NCBI GenBank assembly: GCA_029256365.1
Contig: JAQSYB010000009.1
Span: 1-24,441 of the forward strand
Source of the DNA: Clostridia bacterium
GTDB lineage: Bacteria > Bacillota > Clostridia > Lutisporales > Lutisporaceae
DNA length: 24,441 bases
Direction of reading: 5' to 3'
The position numbers were made by a program, and so were the translations under genes. This document shows positions 1 through 7,240 of this stretch, piece by piece (the first letter of the stretch is position 1; each line of letters opens with the position of its first letter). The notes below the pieces were generated by a model. The model ran no database searches, was not told where the DNA came from, and saw nothing but the letters and a program-made list of their open reading frames with translations.

Positions 1-1185
1 GGCTTTATCGGTCTTGAGGTAGCTGAAAATCTAAAGCATAGAGGGGTAGAGGTCACGCTTATAGAATTGGCACCTCATGTACTGCCGCCATTTGATGAGG
101 AAATTGCATTGCTGGCACAGGTGCACATGCAGGACAAAGGCGTAAATATCATCACAGGAGAAAAGGTTCTTGGCTTTGAAGGAAAAGAAGGCTTTGTAAC
201 CACAGTAAAATCGACTGCAGGTGATTTTGATGCAGACATTGTGGTGCTTTCAATTGGTGTAAGACCAAATGTCAAGCTGGCTGTTGATGCTGGGATAGAG
301 CTTGGTATTACAGGAGCAATCAAGGTAGACAAATATATGCAGACAAATGTCAAAGACATATTTGCAGTGGGTGATTGTGCTGAAAATATAAATCTCGTTA
401 CAAATCAACCTGCATGGTACCCAATGGGGTCTACATCAAACAAAACCGGACGTATCGCTGGTCACAATGTTGTGAATCAAGGCAATATGGAAAGCCTAGA
501 GGGTGTATTGGGCACAACAATCGTGAAATTATTTGATATGAATGCAGCCAAAACAGGTTTATCTGAAAGAGATGCGAAAAAAGCCAATATGGATATCGAA
601 ACAATATTGGTGCCTGCAACGGATAAAGCACACTATTATCCTGGCAATAAGCCTATTATAACTAAGCTTATTGTAGATAAAGCAACGCACAAGATATTAG
701 GAGCTGAAATAATAGGCAGTGGGGTTGTAGATAAGCCAATTGATATTATCGCAACAGCCATGACGCTAAATGCGAAGGTAGAAGATCTAACGAAGCTGGA
801 TCTTGCATATGCACCACCCTTTTCCATGGCAATGGCTTCAACAATCATGACAGCCAATGTGATGTTAAATAAGCTTAACAGTAAGATTGAAACAATTTCA
901 GCTTTAGAGCTGCAGGAAAAGATGAAGAACAACCAAGTGAATATTGTAGATGTGAGAGAGGAAGAAGAGTGCTTTATATCTGCAATACCTGGGTCCTTGA
1001 ATATACCAATGAACGATGTAGAAGAAAGAAGCAATGAAATAGACAAAAGCAAGGAAACCGTCCTATTGGTATGCAAGGTAGGCAAAAGAGCATTTTTGGC
1101 TTATTTAAAATTAAAGCAGCAAGGCTTTGAAAACTTAAAGGTCTTAGAAGGCGGTATTAACGCTTATCCATATAAGGTTGAATAG
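1..1185 (+). CDS. CoA-disulfide reductase-like flavoprotein with C-terminal rhodanese domain (5' partial)
   Basis: The frame is open from base 1, so the gene begins upstream of the window; 394 codons are visible. The visible part has the NAD-binding Rossmann segment (GFIGLEVAENL, nt 1-33), the second FAD-binding motif (FAVGDCAE, about nt 361-384) and the dimerisation domain of the pyridine nucleotide-disulfide oxidoreductase family. A rhodanese domain follows (about nt 895-1180) with a candidate persulfide-carrying Cys in VCKVGKRA (TGC at 1072-1074). Family knowledge: such fusions reduce CoA-disulfide, CoA-persulfide or polysulfide with NAD(P)H in the cytoplasm. The flavoprotein's own active-site Cys should lie in the missing N-terminus, so exact activity cannot be confirmed. 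TusA and a DsrE-like gene follow 11 and 21 bp apart, which supports a sulfane-sulfur relay operon. Confidence 0.85.
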   Translation, partial: GFIGLEVAENLKHRGVEVTLIELAPHVLPPFDEEIALLAQVHMQDKGVNIITGEKVLGFEGKEGFVTTVKSTAGDFDADIVVLSIGVRPNVKLAVDAGIELGITGAIKVDKYMQTNVKDIFAVGDCAENINLVTNQPAWYPMGSTSNKTGRIAGHNVVNQGNMESLEGVLGTTIVKLFDMNAAKTGLSERDAKKANMDIETILVPATDKAHYYPGNKPIITKLIVDKATHKILGAEIIGSGVVDKPIDIIATAMTLNAKVEDLTKLDLAYAPPFSMAMASTIMTANVMLNKLNSKIETISALELQEKMKNNQVNIVDVREEEECFISAIPGSLNIPMNDVEERSNEIDKSKETVLLVCKVGKRAFLAYLKLKQQGFENLKVLEGGINAYPYKVE

Positions 1186-1196
1186 GAGGAATAGAA

Positions 1197-1421
1197 ATGG
1201 CAGAAAAACATATCAACGCAAGGGGGCTGCAATGTCCTGGACCAATCGTCGAGCTATTTAAAGTTGCCAAGGCAGCGGATAGTGGGGATATCATTACGAT
1301 AGAGGTTACAGATTGTGGCTTTTCTAAGGATATCAATGCGTGGTGCAAAAAGACAGGAAATGAACTGGTGCATATTGATGAAATTGATGGCATTATTCAT
1401 GCAACAATAAAGAAGAGCTAA
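1197..1421 (+). CDS. tusA: TusA/SirA-family sulfur carrier protein
   Basis: This 74-aa protein starts at ATG 1197 behind an AGGAGG ribosome site. It carries the family's hallmark CPxP motif as LQCPGPI, with Cys13 as the expected persulfide carrier. Length is normal for a stand-alone TusA domain. TusA proteins shuttle sulfane sulfur between sulfurtransferases in the cytoplasm. Here the gene lies directly between a rhodanese-bearing reductase and a DsrE-like protein, all closely spaced on one strand, so it probably passes sulfur between those two rather than serving only tRNA thiolation. The sulfur-relay role is inferred from family and context. Confidence 0.9.
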   Translation: MAEKHINARGLQCPGPIVELFKVAKAADSGDIITIEVTDCGFSKDINAWCKKTGNELVHIDEIDGIIHATIKKS

Positions 1422-1442
1422 TCAAACAAATGGGGGAAGAAT

Positions 1443-1913
1443 ATGAGCAGTAAAACAATTATTATGTTTAGCGGAGACTTGGATAAAGCCATGGCCAGCC
1501 TTATTATTGCAAATGGCGCAGCGGCTATGGGTGATGATGTGACAATGTTTTTTACCTTCTGGGGATTGAATGTTTTGAGGAAGGCCAAAAAAATCAAAGT
1601 GAAAAAGGAATTCATGGAAAATATGTTTGGGTTTATGATGCCAAGAGGTGCAGACAAATTGGCACTTTCAAAAATGAACTTTGGCGGTGCCGGTACAGCA
1701 ATGATGAAATCTATTATGAAGAAGAAGAATGTGAATAGCTTACCAGAGCTGCTTGATAGCGCACAGGCTATGGGAGTGAGAATGATAGCATGTACGATGT
1801 CAATGGATGTAATGGGCATCAAGCAAGAGGAGCTCATAGAAGGCATTGAACTGGCAGGAGTAGCTACCTATTTGGGAGAAGCAGACAGCGCCAATTTAAA
1901 TCTATTTATATAA
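1443..1913 (+). CDS. DsrE/DsrF/DrsH-like sulfur relay protein
   Basis: This 156-aa protein starts at ATG 1443 after a GGGGGAAG ribosome site. It resembles the larger DsrE/DrsH-like family: an N-terminal strand-helix (IIMFSGDLDKAMASLIIANG), a Met-rich middle (FMENMFGFMMPRGADKL) and a C-terminal IACTMSMDVMGI motif. Its only cysteine, Cys117, sits in that motif and is the expected sulfur-binding residue. Proteins of this type accept or donate sulfane sulfur and are often encoded beside TusA and rhodaneses, as here. It is the last gene of the operon; a strong terminator begins 2 bp after its stop. The specific partner and substrate are not visible. Confidence 0.85.
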   Translation: MSSKTIIMFSGDLDKAMASLIIANGAAAMGDDVTMFFTFWGLNVLRKAKKIKVKKEFMENMFGFMMPRGADKLALSKMNFGGAGTAMMKSIMKKKNVNSLPELLDSAQAMGVRMIACTMSMDVMGIKQEELIEGIELAGVATYLGEADSANLNLFI

Positions 1914-1915
1914 AA

Positions 1916-1957
1916 AAACACAAAACACTATAAGTAATTTTATAGTGTTTTGTGTTT
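1916..1957. terminator. Bidirectional rho-independent terminator
   Basis: An 18-bp perfect inverted repeat (1916-1933 and 1940-1957) with a 6-nt loop lies between two convergent genes. The plus strand continues into a T-rich tract (1961-1968), and the minus strand reads into T residues before 1916. The stop codon of the minus-strand lipoprotein (1958-1960) touches the hairpin. It should end transcripts from both sides. Confidence 0.9.
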
Positions 1958-2950
1958 CTATTTTTTTTGCTCCTTTTTGCTATTGGCCTTTTCAAGCTCA
2001 TCAGCAACCTTTAGTATTACTTCAGTTTTTGCTTTAATAATGGTATCGTCTTCTGATTCGATGGCTTTATTTAGGTCGGAGAGTGCAAATTCAATTTGAT
2101 TGATCATGTCTTTGCTGTCCTTATTTAACTTTGGACGTGTAAGCATCCATATGCCGCTGAGATATTCCAGGGCTTCCTTAGCAGTGGGATAATTTTTCTT
2201 TTCGCCAAGAAGTTGAATTTTTTTTGCTGCAAATCTAACCTTATCAATTTCCGGTGGATAATCCGATTCATAAGTCATATAGAAATCAGGCAAATATTTA
2301 TAAAGCTGTGTTACATCTAGCAAGCTTTGGAACACAATCTTGCTGTCTATGGATTTTGTTAAATTGTTTAATGCATCCTCAAAATCCACAATTGATGTAT
2401 GCATTACATATTGAGAAACAGCTTTTGCTTCAAATGCATTCCATAGACCATGAAGCTCCATAACATCTTTCTTTAACTCTTCAATCTGTGCTAAATTTGC
2501 TCTTTCTACTTCCTTGGCCATTTGCTGCATTTCCAACTTTGGTTCATCTTCTTTGGCTTCGGGAGTAACTAGTTCTACTTGTGAAGCTTGCTGACCTTGG
2601 CCACCTTGCTGTTCGCCAGAGCCACCTCCACTGCCTCCGCTTTTTTGATCATCCTGCTGCTCTTTGCCGCCCTCTTCTTTTTTCTTCTTTTCTTCTTGCT
2701 TCTTTATTTCCTCTTGTTGCAAAAACAAGGGCATTTTGCTTCTTTCGTACATTTCAAGTATGCTTTTTTCTATTTCTTCTACAGCTTTGCTTAGCTCATC
2801 TAGTTCTTTGGGAGGCTTATTTTGCTCTTCTTCGCTTTTTTTAGGCGTGGGAACGGGCTTCTTTTGTTGAGCACATGAGGCTAAGGTGAAAACCATCGCA
2901 ACTGATAGAACAAAAATCAACAATCTATGAAAAAAAACATGCTTTTTCAA
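1958..2950 (-). CDS. Predicted lipoprotein of unknown function with low-complexity linker
   Basis: The frame is open upstream to 3007, but the best start is TTG at 2950: GAGGTGA lies 5 nt upstream, and starting there gives a compact lipoprotein signal peptide (MKKH, a hydrophobic core, then the lipobox LASC) with the lipid-modified Cys at residue 26. The product is 330 aa. After the Cys comes a Lys/Pro/Glu-rich segment, a helical stretch, a Lys/Glu-rich run (about residues 81-93) and a Gly/Gln/Ser-rich linker (about 94-124), then a mostly helical C-terminal domain of about 200 residues. It should be anchored on the outer face of the membrane, with the linker spanning cell wall. I do not recognise the C-terminal domain. 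Confidence 0.8.
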   Translation of the reverse strand: MKKHVFFHRLLIFVLSVAMVFTLASCAQQKKPVPTPKKSEEEQNKPPKELDELSKAVEEIEKSILEMYERSKMPLFLQQEEIKKQEEKKKKEEGGKEQQDDQKSGGSGGGSGEQQGGQGQQASQVELVTPEAKEDEPKLEMQQMAKEVERANLAQIEELKKDVMELHGLWNAFEAKAVSQYVMHTSIVDFEDALNNLTKSIDSKIVFQSLLDVTQLYKYLPDFYMTYESDYPPEIDKVRFAAKKIQLLGEKKNYPTAKEALEYLSGIWMLTRPKLNKDSKDMINQIEFALSDLNKAIESEDDTIIKAKTEVILKVADELEKANSKKEQKK

Positions 2951-2955
2951 ATACA

Positions 2956-2962
2956 TCACCTC
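2956..2962 (-). promoter_or_regulatory. Ribosome binding site fixing a TTG start (lipoprotein)
   Basis: GAGGTGA on the minus strand ends 5 nt before the TTG at 2950. An in-frame ATG overlaps this site (2956-2954) and is too close to use it. This supports the TTG start and therefore the intact lipoprotein signal peptide. Confidence 0.65.
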
Positions 2963-3194
2963 AGTTTTAGTATTTCCTGACTTGCAATTAATATTAGTTT
3001 TTATCATGCTGATTCAAAAGGTCGCTTTGTTTTCATATACATCAAAATAAATTGGCTGCAAATGTTTATTGTTTAAAAAACACCATCCTTGCAGCATATA
3101 TAAATAAAACGACAGCAGGATTCGAACTTTTTTTTATGCGTTATAGACTATAATTTTTTTGTACAGCAAATTTAAATAAGGATGGGTAGATAAA

Positions 3195-3443
3195 ATGAGA
3201 AATATTCATGTAACAAATCATGCTATACTAAGATATAAAGAACGAAAAAAGTCTGTGAGACGAGAGCAAGCGATTGAGAAAATTATTGAAAATGTCAAAA
3301 GAAGCAGAATAATTGCCATGGATAAGTCCGGAAAAGAAACAAGAGAATATAAAGGATTGCTTTTTGTATGCAAAATGGAGCATAGTATTCTGACGGTAAT
3401 AACAATCATGTATAGCCAGGTTTGCGGAAGATTTGCTTCATAA
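3195..3443 (+). CDS. Small DUF4258-like protein
   Basis: This 82-aa protein has an N-terminal NHAILRYKERK segment, similar to the His-x-x-x-Arg-x-x-x-Arg pattern of DUF4258, and ends in a beta-rich stretch (LLFVCKMEHSILTVITIMY). DUF4258 proteins have a compact fold related to RelE/BrnT-type toxins, but many members have no known toxin activity. No antitoxin-sized gene lies next to it: the upstream gene is divergent and the next gene encodes a membrane protein. The ribosome site is weak (AAGGATGGG, about 9 nt upstream). I regard the coding call as likely and the family assignment as tentative. Confidence 0.6.
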   Translation: MRNIHVTNHAILRYKERKKSVRREQAIEKIIENVKRSRIIAMDKSGKETREYKGLLFVCKMEHSILTVITIMYSQVCGRFAS

Positions 3444-3522
3444 AAAAATATATTTTTATATTATCTTAATTTTGATAAAATAAATGTAGGACTTAATTCG
3501 GATAATATAAGGAGTACATAAT

Positions 3523-4224
3523 ATGATAAGTAGAAAAATTTTATGGTTTTTAGCTAGTGCAATGTTTGTAGTAATGTTAATACTTTTGCTGCTGTTTACT
3601 GATGTGCAGGTCATAGCCTTTGATAGAAGCTATTACAATCATCAATATGCAAAATATCAAGTGCCTCAAAGTATAGGCATCGATCCAGCAGACCTTATGA
3701 CGGCAACAGACAATCTGTTGAATTACATGGATGCAAAAAGAGAAGATATCAATTTTCAAATGTCAATAAATGGTGTGCAGCAAGAGTTTTTTAGCGAAAG
3801 AGATAAGCTGCATATGATAGATGTGAAAAATCTATTCGTTCAAGGCAAGCAAATTAGAAACTTTGCATTGGTATATTGCTTGATATTTATTGCATTGTTT
3901 TTTTATAAAGCACATAATAAACGAAGAAGCTTTTCAAAGCTTTTGATTTATACCTTTGTATTTGGCATAGTGCCAGTAATTCTGCTGGCTATATTGATGA
4001 ATATCGACTTCTATAAGTATTTTACGATATTTCATGAGATATTCTTTGATAATGATTTATGGCAGCTAGAGCCTGCTAAGGATAGATTGATAAATATGTA
4101 TCCGGAGGCCTTTTTCTCAGATATAGCCTTCAAAATAGTATTTACCTATATTGGGGAGCTTGTATTGCTGCTGTTGGTGGGCATAGTTGGCTTAAGATAC
4201 AAAACTATCAAAAATAACTGTTAG
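3523..4224 (+). CDS. TIGR01906 (DUF1461) family integral membrane protein
   Basis: This 233-aa protein starts at ATG 3523 behind AAGGAG. Four hydrophobic segments are visible: one near the N-terminus (about residues 7-27), two in the middle around an RNFALVY and a KLLIYTFVFG stretch, and one at the C-terminus. A soluble loop of about 85 residues, probably external, follows the first. This pattern, including the YYNHQYAKY motif after the first segment and the DVKNLF motif before the second, fits the TIGR01906/DUF1461 family of clostridial and lactobacillal membrane proteins of unknown role. A GerMN lipoprotein gene follows after 11 bp, so the two are probably co-transcribed. Confidence 0.75.
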   Translation: MISRKILWFLASAMFVVMLILLLLFTDVQVIAFDRSYYNHQYAKYQVPQSIGIDPADLMTATDNLLNYMDAKREDINFQMSINGVQQEFFSERDKLHMIDVKNLFVQGKQIRNFALVYCLIFIALFFYKAHNKRRSFSKLLIYTFVFGIVPVILLAILMNIDFYKYFTIFHEIFFDNDLWQLEPAKDRLINMYPEAFFSDIAFKIVFTYIGELVLLLLVGIVGLRYKTIKNNC

Positions 4225-4235
4225 GAGAGATAAGA

Positions 4236-5165
4236 ATGAAAAAAGTATTGATTTTAGCTTTTGCAATATTGCTTGCTGTAGCAGGCTGTAACTTGATAAA
4301 TCAAGAGACGACAACCAATGGGAATATTGATTTGTATTTTGCTCTGAAAGAAAATACTGGATTGGATTATGAACAGAGGAGTATCGTCTATACAACCGCT
4401 CAGGATAAGTATATGAAGACTTTGGATGAGTGGGTGAAAGGTCCTTCAGATACAGCGAAATTTGAAAAAAGCATCAGTGGAACAGTAAAGGTGCTGGACA
4501 CCACCATAGAGCAAGATAAACTGACCGTGAACTTCAACAAGGATTTTAACACCTTTGGAGGAGTCATGCATGAAAGCGCAACCATAGCTGCTTTGGTGAA
4601 TACCATGGTGCAGTTTCCTGAAGTAAATAGTGTAAGAATCACGATTGAAGGTAAGGATTTAATTGCTCCAAGCGGCAATCCCTATGGATATCTGACTGAA
4701 ATCCAATTTGATCCAAATGCGCAAGGTATGTTAAAGAATAGAGAAGTGACTTTGTATTTTTCTGATGATCAAGCAATCAATGTTGTAGCAGAAAAACGCA
4801 ATATAAACATAGAGGAAAATGCTACCAGAGAAATGCTTATAAAGACTTTGGTGGAGGAAATGATCAAAGGACCTGAAAGCACTGATTTATTTCCTACCAT
4901 TCCGAAAGAAGCAAGAGTTAATTCTGTAGTGGTGTTAGGCGAGAGAGCGACGATAGATTTCAGTGAAGAAATGGTTACAAAGCACTCCCGCGGTGCTGCA
5001 GGTGAAGATATGACATTAACTTCAATTGCGAACACAGTAACAGAAGTAGAGGGGATTCGAGAAGTTGTTTTAACACTAAACGGCAAGCCTTTAAATATAG
5101 AGCATGCAATAATTGACAGCAACAATCCATTGTTCAGGGCAGAAGATAGAATACTCAAAAAGTAA
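4236..5165 (+). CDS. GerMN-domain lipoprotein (two GerMN repeats)
   Basis: This 309-aa protein starts at ATG 4236 with GGAGAG upstream. It has a short lipoprotein signal ending in the lipobox AVAGC (Cys18). Two related domains follow, about residues 30-165 and 170-305. Each contains the GerMN pattern of a beta strand (LYFALKE, LYFSDDQ), a helix ending in WVKGPSD or MIKGPES, and a hydrophobic strand ending in NFNKDF or DFSEEM. GerMN domains occur in GerM, a lipoprotein of Bacillus needed for sporulation and germination, and in other extracytoplasmic proteins. The role here is probably at the membrane-cell wall interface; a sporulation role is plausible but not shown. Confidence 0.85.
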   Translation: MKKVLILAFAILLAVAGCNLINQETTTNGNIDLYFALKENTGLDYEQRSIVYTTAQDKYMKTLDEWVKGPSDTAKFEKSISGTVKVLDTTIEQDKLTVNFNKDFNTFGGVMHESATIAALVNTMVQFPEVNSVRITIEGKDLIAPSGNPYGYLTEIQFDPNAQGMLKNREVTLYFSDDQAINVVAEKRNINIEENATREMLIKTLVEEMIKGPESTDLFPTIPKEARVNSVVVLGERATIDFSEEMVTKHSRGAAGEDMTLTSIANTVTEVEGIREVVLTLNGKPLNIEHAIIDSNNPLFRAEDRILKK

Positions 5166-5178
5166 AGAGGGTGTAAGA

Positions 5179-6168
5179 TTGGAGAGGAAAACCTCAGTTT
5201 TTCAAAGCAAGCTGAGCATAGCAGGGGTCAATATATTATATTTATCAGCATTGATTCTTCTGATAACTGTAGGGGCTTTTGTACAGCAAAGAAACTTTCA
5301 TAGTGGTATTTTGATTACTGAATTTGTGCTGATTGCACTTCCAGTATTTTTATATGTAATATTTAAAAAAAGCAGCTTAAAGCTAGAGTTAAGATTCAAT
5401 CGGCTTAAGTTTATGGATATGCTGCTGGTAGTAATCATTTTTATGTGTGGTTATCCTGTAGCAATGTTCTTAAACCTAATTGGAAATATTTTTGTCAGCA
5501 TATTTGGCAAGCTGATTACATCACCAATACCCTTTGCTGACAATTTTAATGATTACTTCGTCTTGCTGCTAATTGTGGCAGGCTCCGCAGGTATTTGTGA
5601 AGAAATACTGTTTAGAGGTCTTATTATGCGGGGCTACGAGAGAATAGGAAAATGGCCTAGCATCATTTTTACAGCGGTGCTTTTTTCTATGCTCCATGTA
5701 AACATTCAAAATATACTAGGGCCATTGTTCTTAGGAATCCTTTTAGGGTACGTTGTTTACACAACAGATTCAATATTTGCAGGTATGCTTGGACATTTTA
5801 TGAACAATGCAATTTCGGTTACCATCGGCTTTTTTATGATGCAGCTGCCCTTAGTTAGAGAGGCGCAAGCTCAGAGTGTGCCACAGGGAGCAGAACTGCA
5901 GGGCTTGCTGATACTGTCCATACCGATTGGAATTTGGGCTGCAATATGCGGGCTAATAGGTGTATTTTGCATGAAGGCATTGAAAGAATTGAACCTAGAA
6001 AAGGAGACCAGCGAGTCAGAGCAAGTTATTATAGAAAAACTAAGCCTAAGGGTCATACTGAAGAATGTAAGAGCAGCGTGGCCTTTATACATCAGCTTTG
6101 CAATATTTATATTCTACGCAGTATTAGAGTTTGCTTATGTGATAACAGGGCAGCCATTGTTTCAATAA
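5179..6168 (+). CDS. CPBP family intramembrane metalloprotease
   Basis: The frame is open from a TTG at 5113 inside the previous gene, but TTG 5179 has GAGGGTG 5 nt upstream and begins just after the GerMN stop, so I use 5179 (329 aa). The protein is polytopic, with about eight hydrophobic segments. The CPBP (Abi) motifs are intact: E141-E142-x3-R146 (EEILFRG), F169-x3-H173 (FSMLH) and H206-x3-N210 (HFMNN). These residues form the metal-type active site of Rce1-like proteases in the membrane. The substrate is unknown; bacterial members act in protein or peptide processing or bacteriocin self-immunity. A C-terminal extension of about 100 residues ends in another membrane segment. Confidence 0.85.
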   Translation: MERKTSVFQSKLSIAGVNILYLSALILLITVGAFVQQRNFHSGILITEFVLIALPVFLYVIFKKSSLKLELRFNRLKFMDMLLVVIIFMCGYPVAMFLNLIGNIFVSIFGKLITSPIPFADNFNDYFVLLLIVAGSAGICEEILFRGLIMRGYERIGKWPSIIFTAVLFSMLHVNIQNILGPLFLGILLGYVVYTTDSIFAGMLGHFMNNAISVTIGFFMMQLPLVREAQAQSVPQGAELQGLLILSIPIGIWAAICGLIGVFCMKALKELNLEKETSESEQVIIEKLSLRVILKNVRAAWPLYISFAIFIFYAVLEFAYVITGQPLFQ

Positions 6169-6228
6169 ATAGTTGTGAAGAGATTGGATACTTTTCATTG
6201 AAGATTTTTACGAAAGAGAGTGATAAAT

Positions 6229-7089
6229 ATGTTTGATGTTGCAGTAATTGGAGGAGGACCAGCAGGTCTATCCGCAGCGCTAAATCTAAAGATAAGAAAC
6301 AAAAGCTTTGTATTGCTTGGAGGAACAGAAAAGGTAACCGGTTTGATGAAGGCTCCCCAAATAGACAATTATTTGGGCTTGGTTGGAATTAGCGGAACTG
6401 AAATGCTTAACACCTTTAAAAAGCATACGGAGGAAATGGGCATAGAAATAAAGCATGAAAAAGTGCAAAACATTTTAAATATGGGAGATTATTTTGCATT
6501 AAATGCCGGTGCTGAGTTTTATGAAGCCAAAGCCATCATAATTGCTACAGGCCATGCCAAAGCCAATTATATGCCAGGTGAAAAAGAGTACCTGGGTCGT
6601 GGAGTAGGCTACTGTGCCACCTGCGACGGACCTTTGTATAGAAATAAGCCAGTTGCAATTATCTCAGAGAATGAAGAAGGAGAGGAAGAAGCTAATTTTC
6701 TTTCTGAACTTTGCTCAGAGGTTTATTACATACCATTGTATGATGGTGATTATAAAACAAATGAAAAGGTAAAGCTGGTCAAGGAAAAAGCGCAAGCCAT
6801 TGAGGGCAATGAAACGAAGGCTAACCTTTTAAGAACTGCCAACTCTGAATTGAGTGTTGAAGCTATATTCATTGTTAGAAATGTAATACCCATTGGACAG
6901 CTTATTGAGGGACTTGAAATAGAAGAAGGTTCAATTAAAATTGACAAGAATATGGCGGGCAGCATACCTGGCGTATTTGCCTGTGGGGATTGCACTGGCA
7001 AGCCATACCAAATTGCTAAGGCAGTGGGAGATGGAAGCACAGCAGCTTTGAATGCAGTAAAATATATTGATTTACAAAAAATGAAATAA
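6229..7089 (+). CDS. Thioredoxin reductase-like flavoprotein, probably ferredoxin-type (NADPH site degenerate)
   Basis: ATG 6229 is preferred over GTG 6220 because the protein then opens with MFDVAVIGGGPAG, the normal start of the family, and GAGAGTGA lies upstream. The product is 286 aa. The FAD motif G8-G9-G10-P11-A12-G13, the redox pair C129-A-T-C132 and the second FAD motif (GVFACGDCTG) are intact. The central domain, which in NADPH-dependent enzymes carries GxGxxA and HRRxxxR, instead reads VAIISENEEGEEEANF and then YIPLYDGDYK, so both signatures are missing. This matches the pyridine-nucleotide-independent thioredoxin reductases of Clostridia (FFTR, reduced by ferredoxin) and the related DDOR group. 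It follows the CPBP gene after 60 bp. Confidence 0.8.
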   Translation: MFDVAVIGGGPAGLSAALNLKIRNKSFVLLGGTEKVTGLMKAPQIDNYLGLVGISGTEMLNTFKKHTEEMGIEIKHEKVQNILNMGDYFALNAGAEFYEAKAIIIATGHAKANYMPGEKEYLGRGVGYCATCDGPLYRNKPVAIISENEEGEEEANFLSELCSEVYYIPLYDGDYKTNEKVKLVKEKAQAIEGNETKANLLRTANSELSVEAIFIVRNVIPIGQLIEGLEIEEGSIKIDKNMAGSIPGVFACGDCTGKPYQIAKAVGDGSTAALNAVKYIDLQKMK

Positions 7090-7136
7090 ATAGTTAAAAA
7101 AATGGCGTGGTTTGATATAAACATTTTGCACATATC

Positions 7137-7166
7137 TTGACAGATTTTAATATGATAAATTATAAT
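7137..7166 (+). promoter_or_regulatory. Consensus vegetative promoter of the selenoprotein gene
   Basis: TTGACA (7137-7142) and TATAAT (7161-7166) are exact sigma-A consensus boxes with an 18-bp spacer. Transcription should begin near 7173. This is one of the strongest-looking promoters in the window, and an operator-like palindrome follows it. Confidence 0.85.
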
Positions 7167-7178
7167 GAAGCTAGCAGC

Positions 7179-7195
7179 ATACCCCGTGGGGGTAA
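7179..7195. promoter_or_regulatory. CsoR/CstR-family type operator
   Basis: The palindrome TACCCC-GTG-GGGGTA (7180-7194, written ATACCCCGTGGGGGTAA with flanks) lies about 7 to 23 bases downstream of the predicted start of transcription. The GC-rich core inside AT-rich flanks and the TACCC-n-GGGGTA layout match operators of the CsoR family as I remember them (copper-sensing CsoR, persulfide-sensing CstR). Its position would block transcription from the consensus promoter. It could instead form a short RNA hairpin, but there is no T tract after it. Confidence 0.65.
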
Positions 7196-7240
7196 AATGA
7201 TTTTATTGTATTTTGACATAATATAATTAGAGGTGATAAT

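Noticed and set aside
636..1085. Long minus-strand frame inside the rhodanese flavoprotein
   Set aside because: It is a Ser/Ile/Leu-rich shadow of a clear coding gene in the opposite strand, with no domain of its own.
2581..2870. Phe/Leu-rich plus-strand frames opposite the lipoprotein
   Set aside because: They arise from the antisense of Lys/Glu/Gln-rich codons in the low-complexity region, in several overlapping frames.
3149..3154. TATAAT before the DUF4258-like gene
   Set aside because: No acceptable -35 box at 16-18 bp; AT-rich DNA makes this hexamer common.
7180..7194. The GC-rich palindrome as a terminator
   Set aside because: No T tract follows, the loop is only 3 nt, and it lies just after a consensus promoter, which fits an operator better.
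7213..7227. TTGACA and TATAAT just before the selenoprotein
   Set aside because: The boxes are only 3 bp apart, so they cannot form a promoter together; the pair at 7137-7166 is properly spaced.
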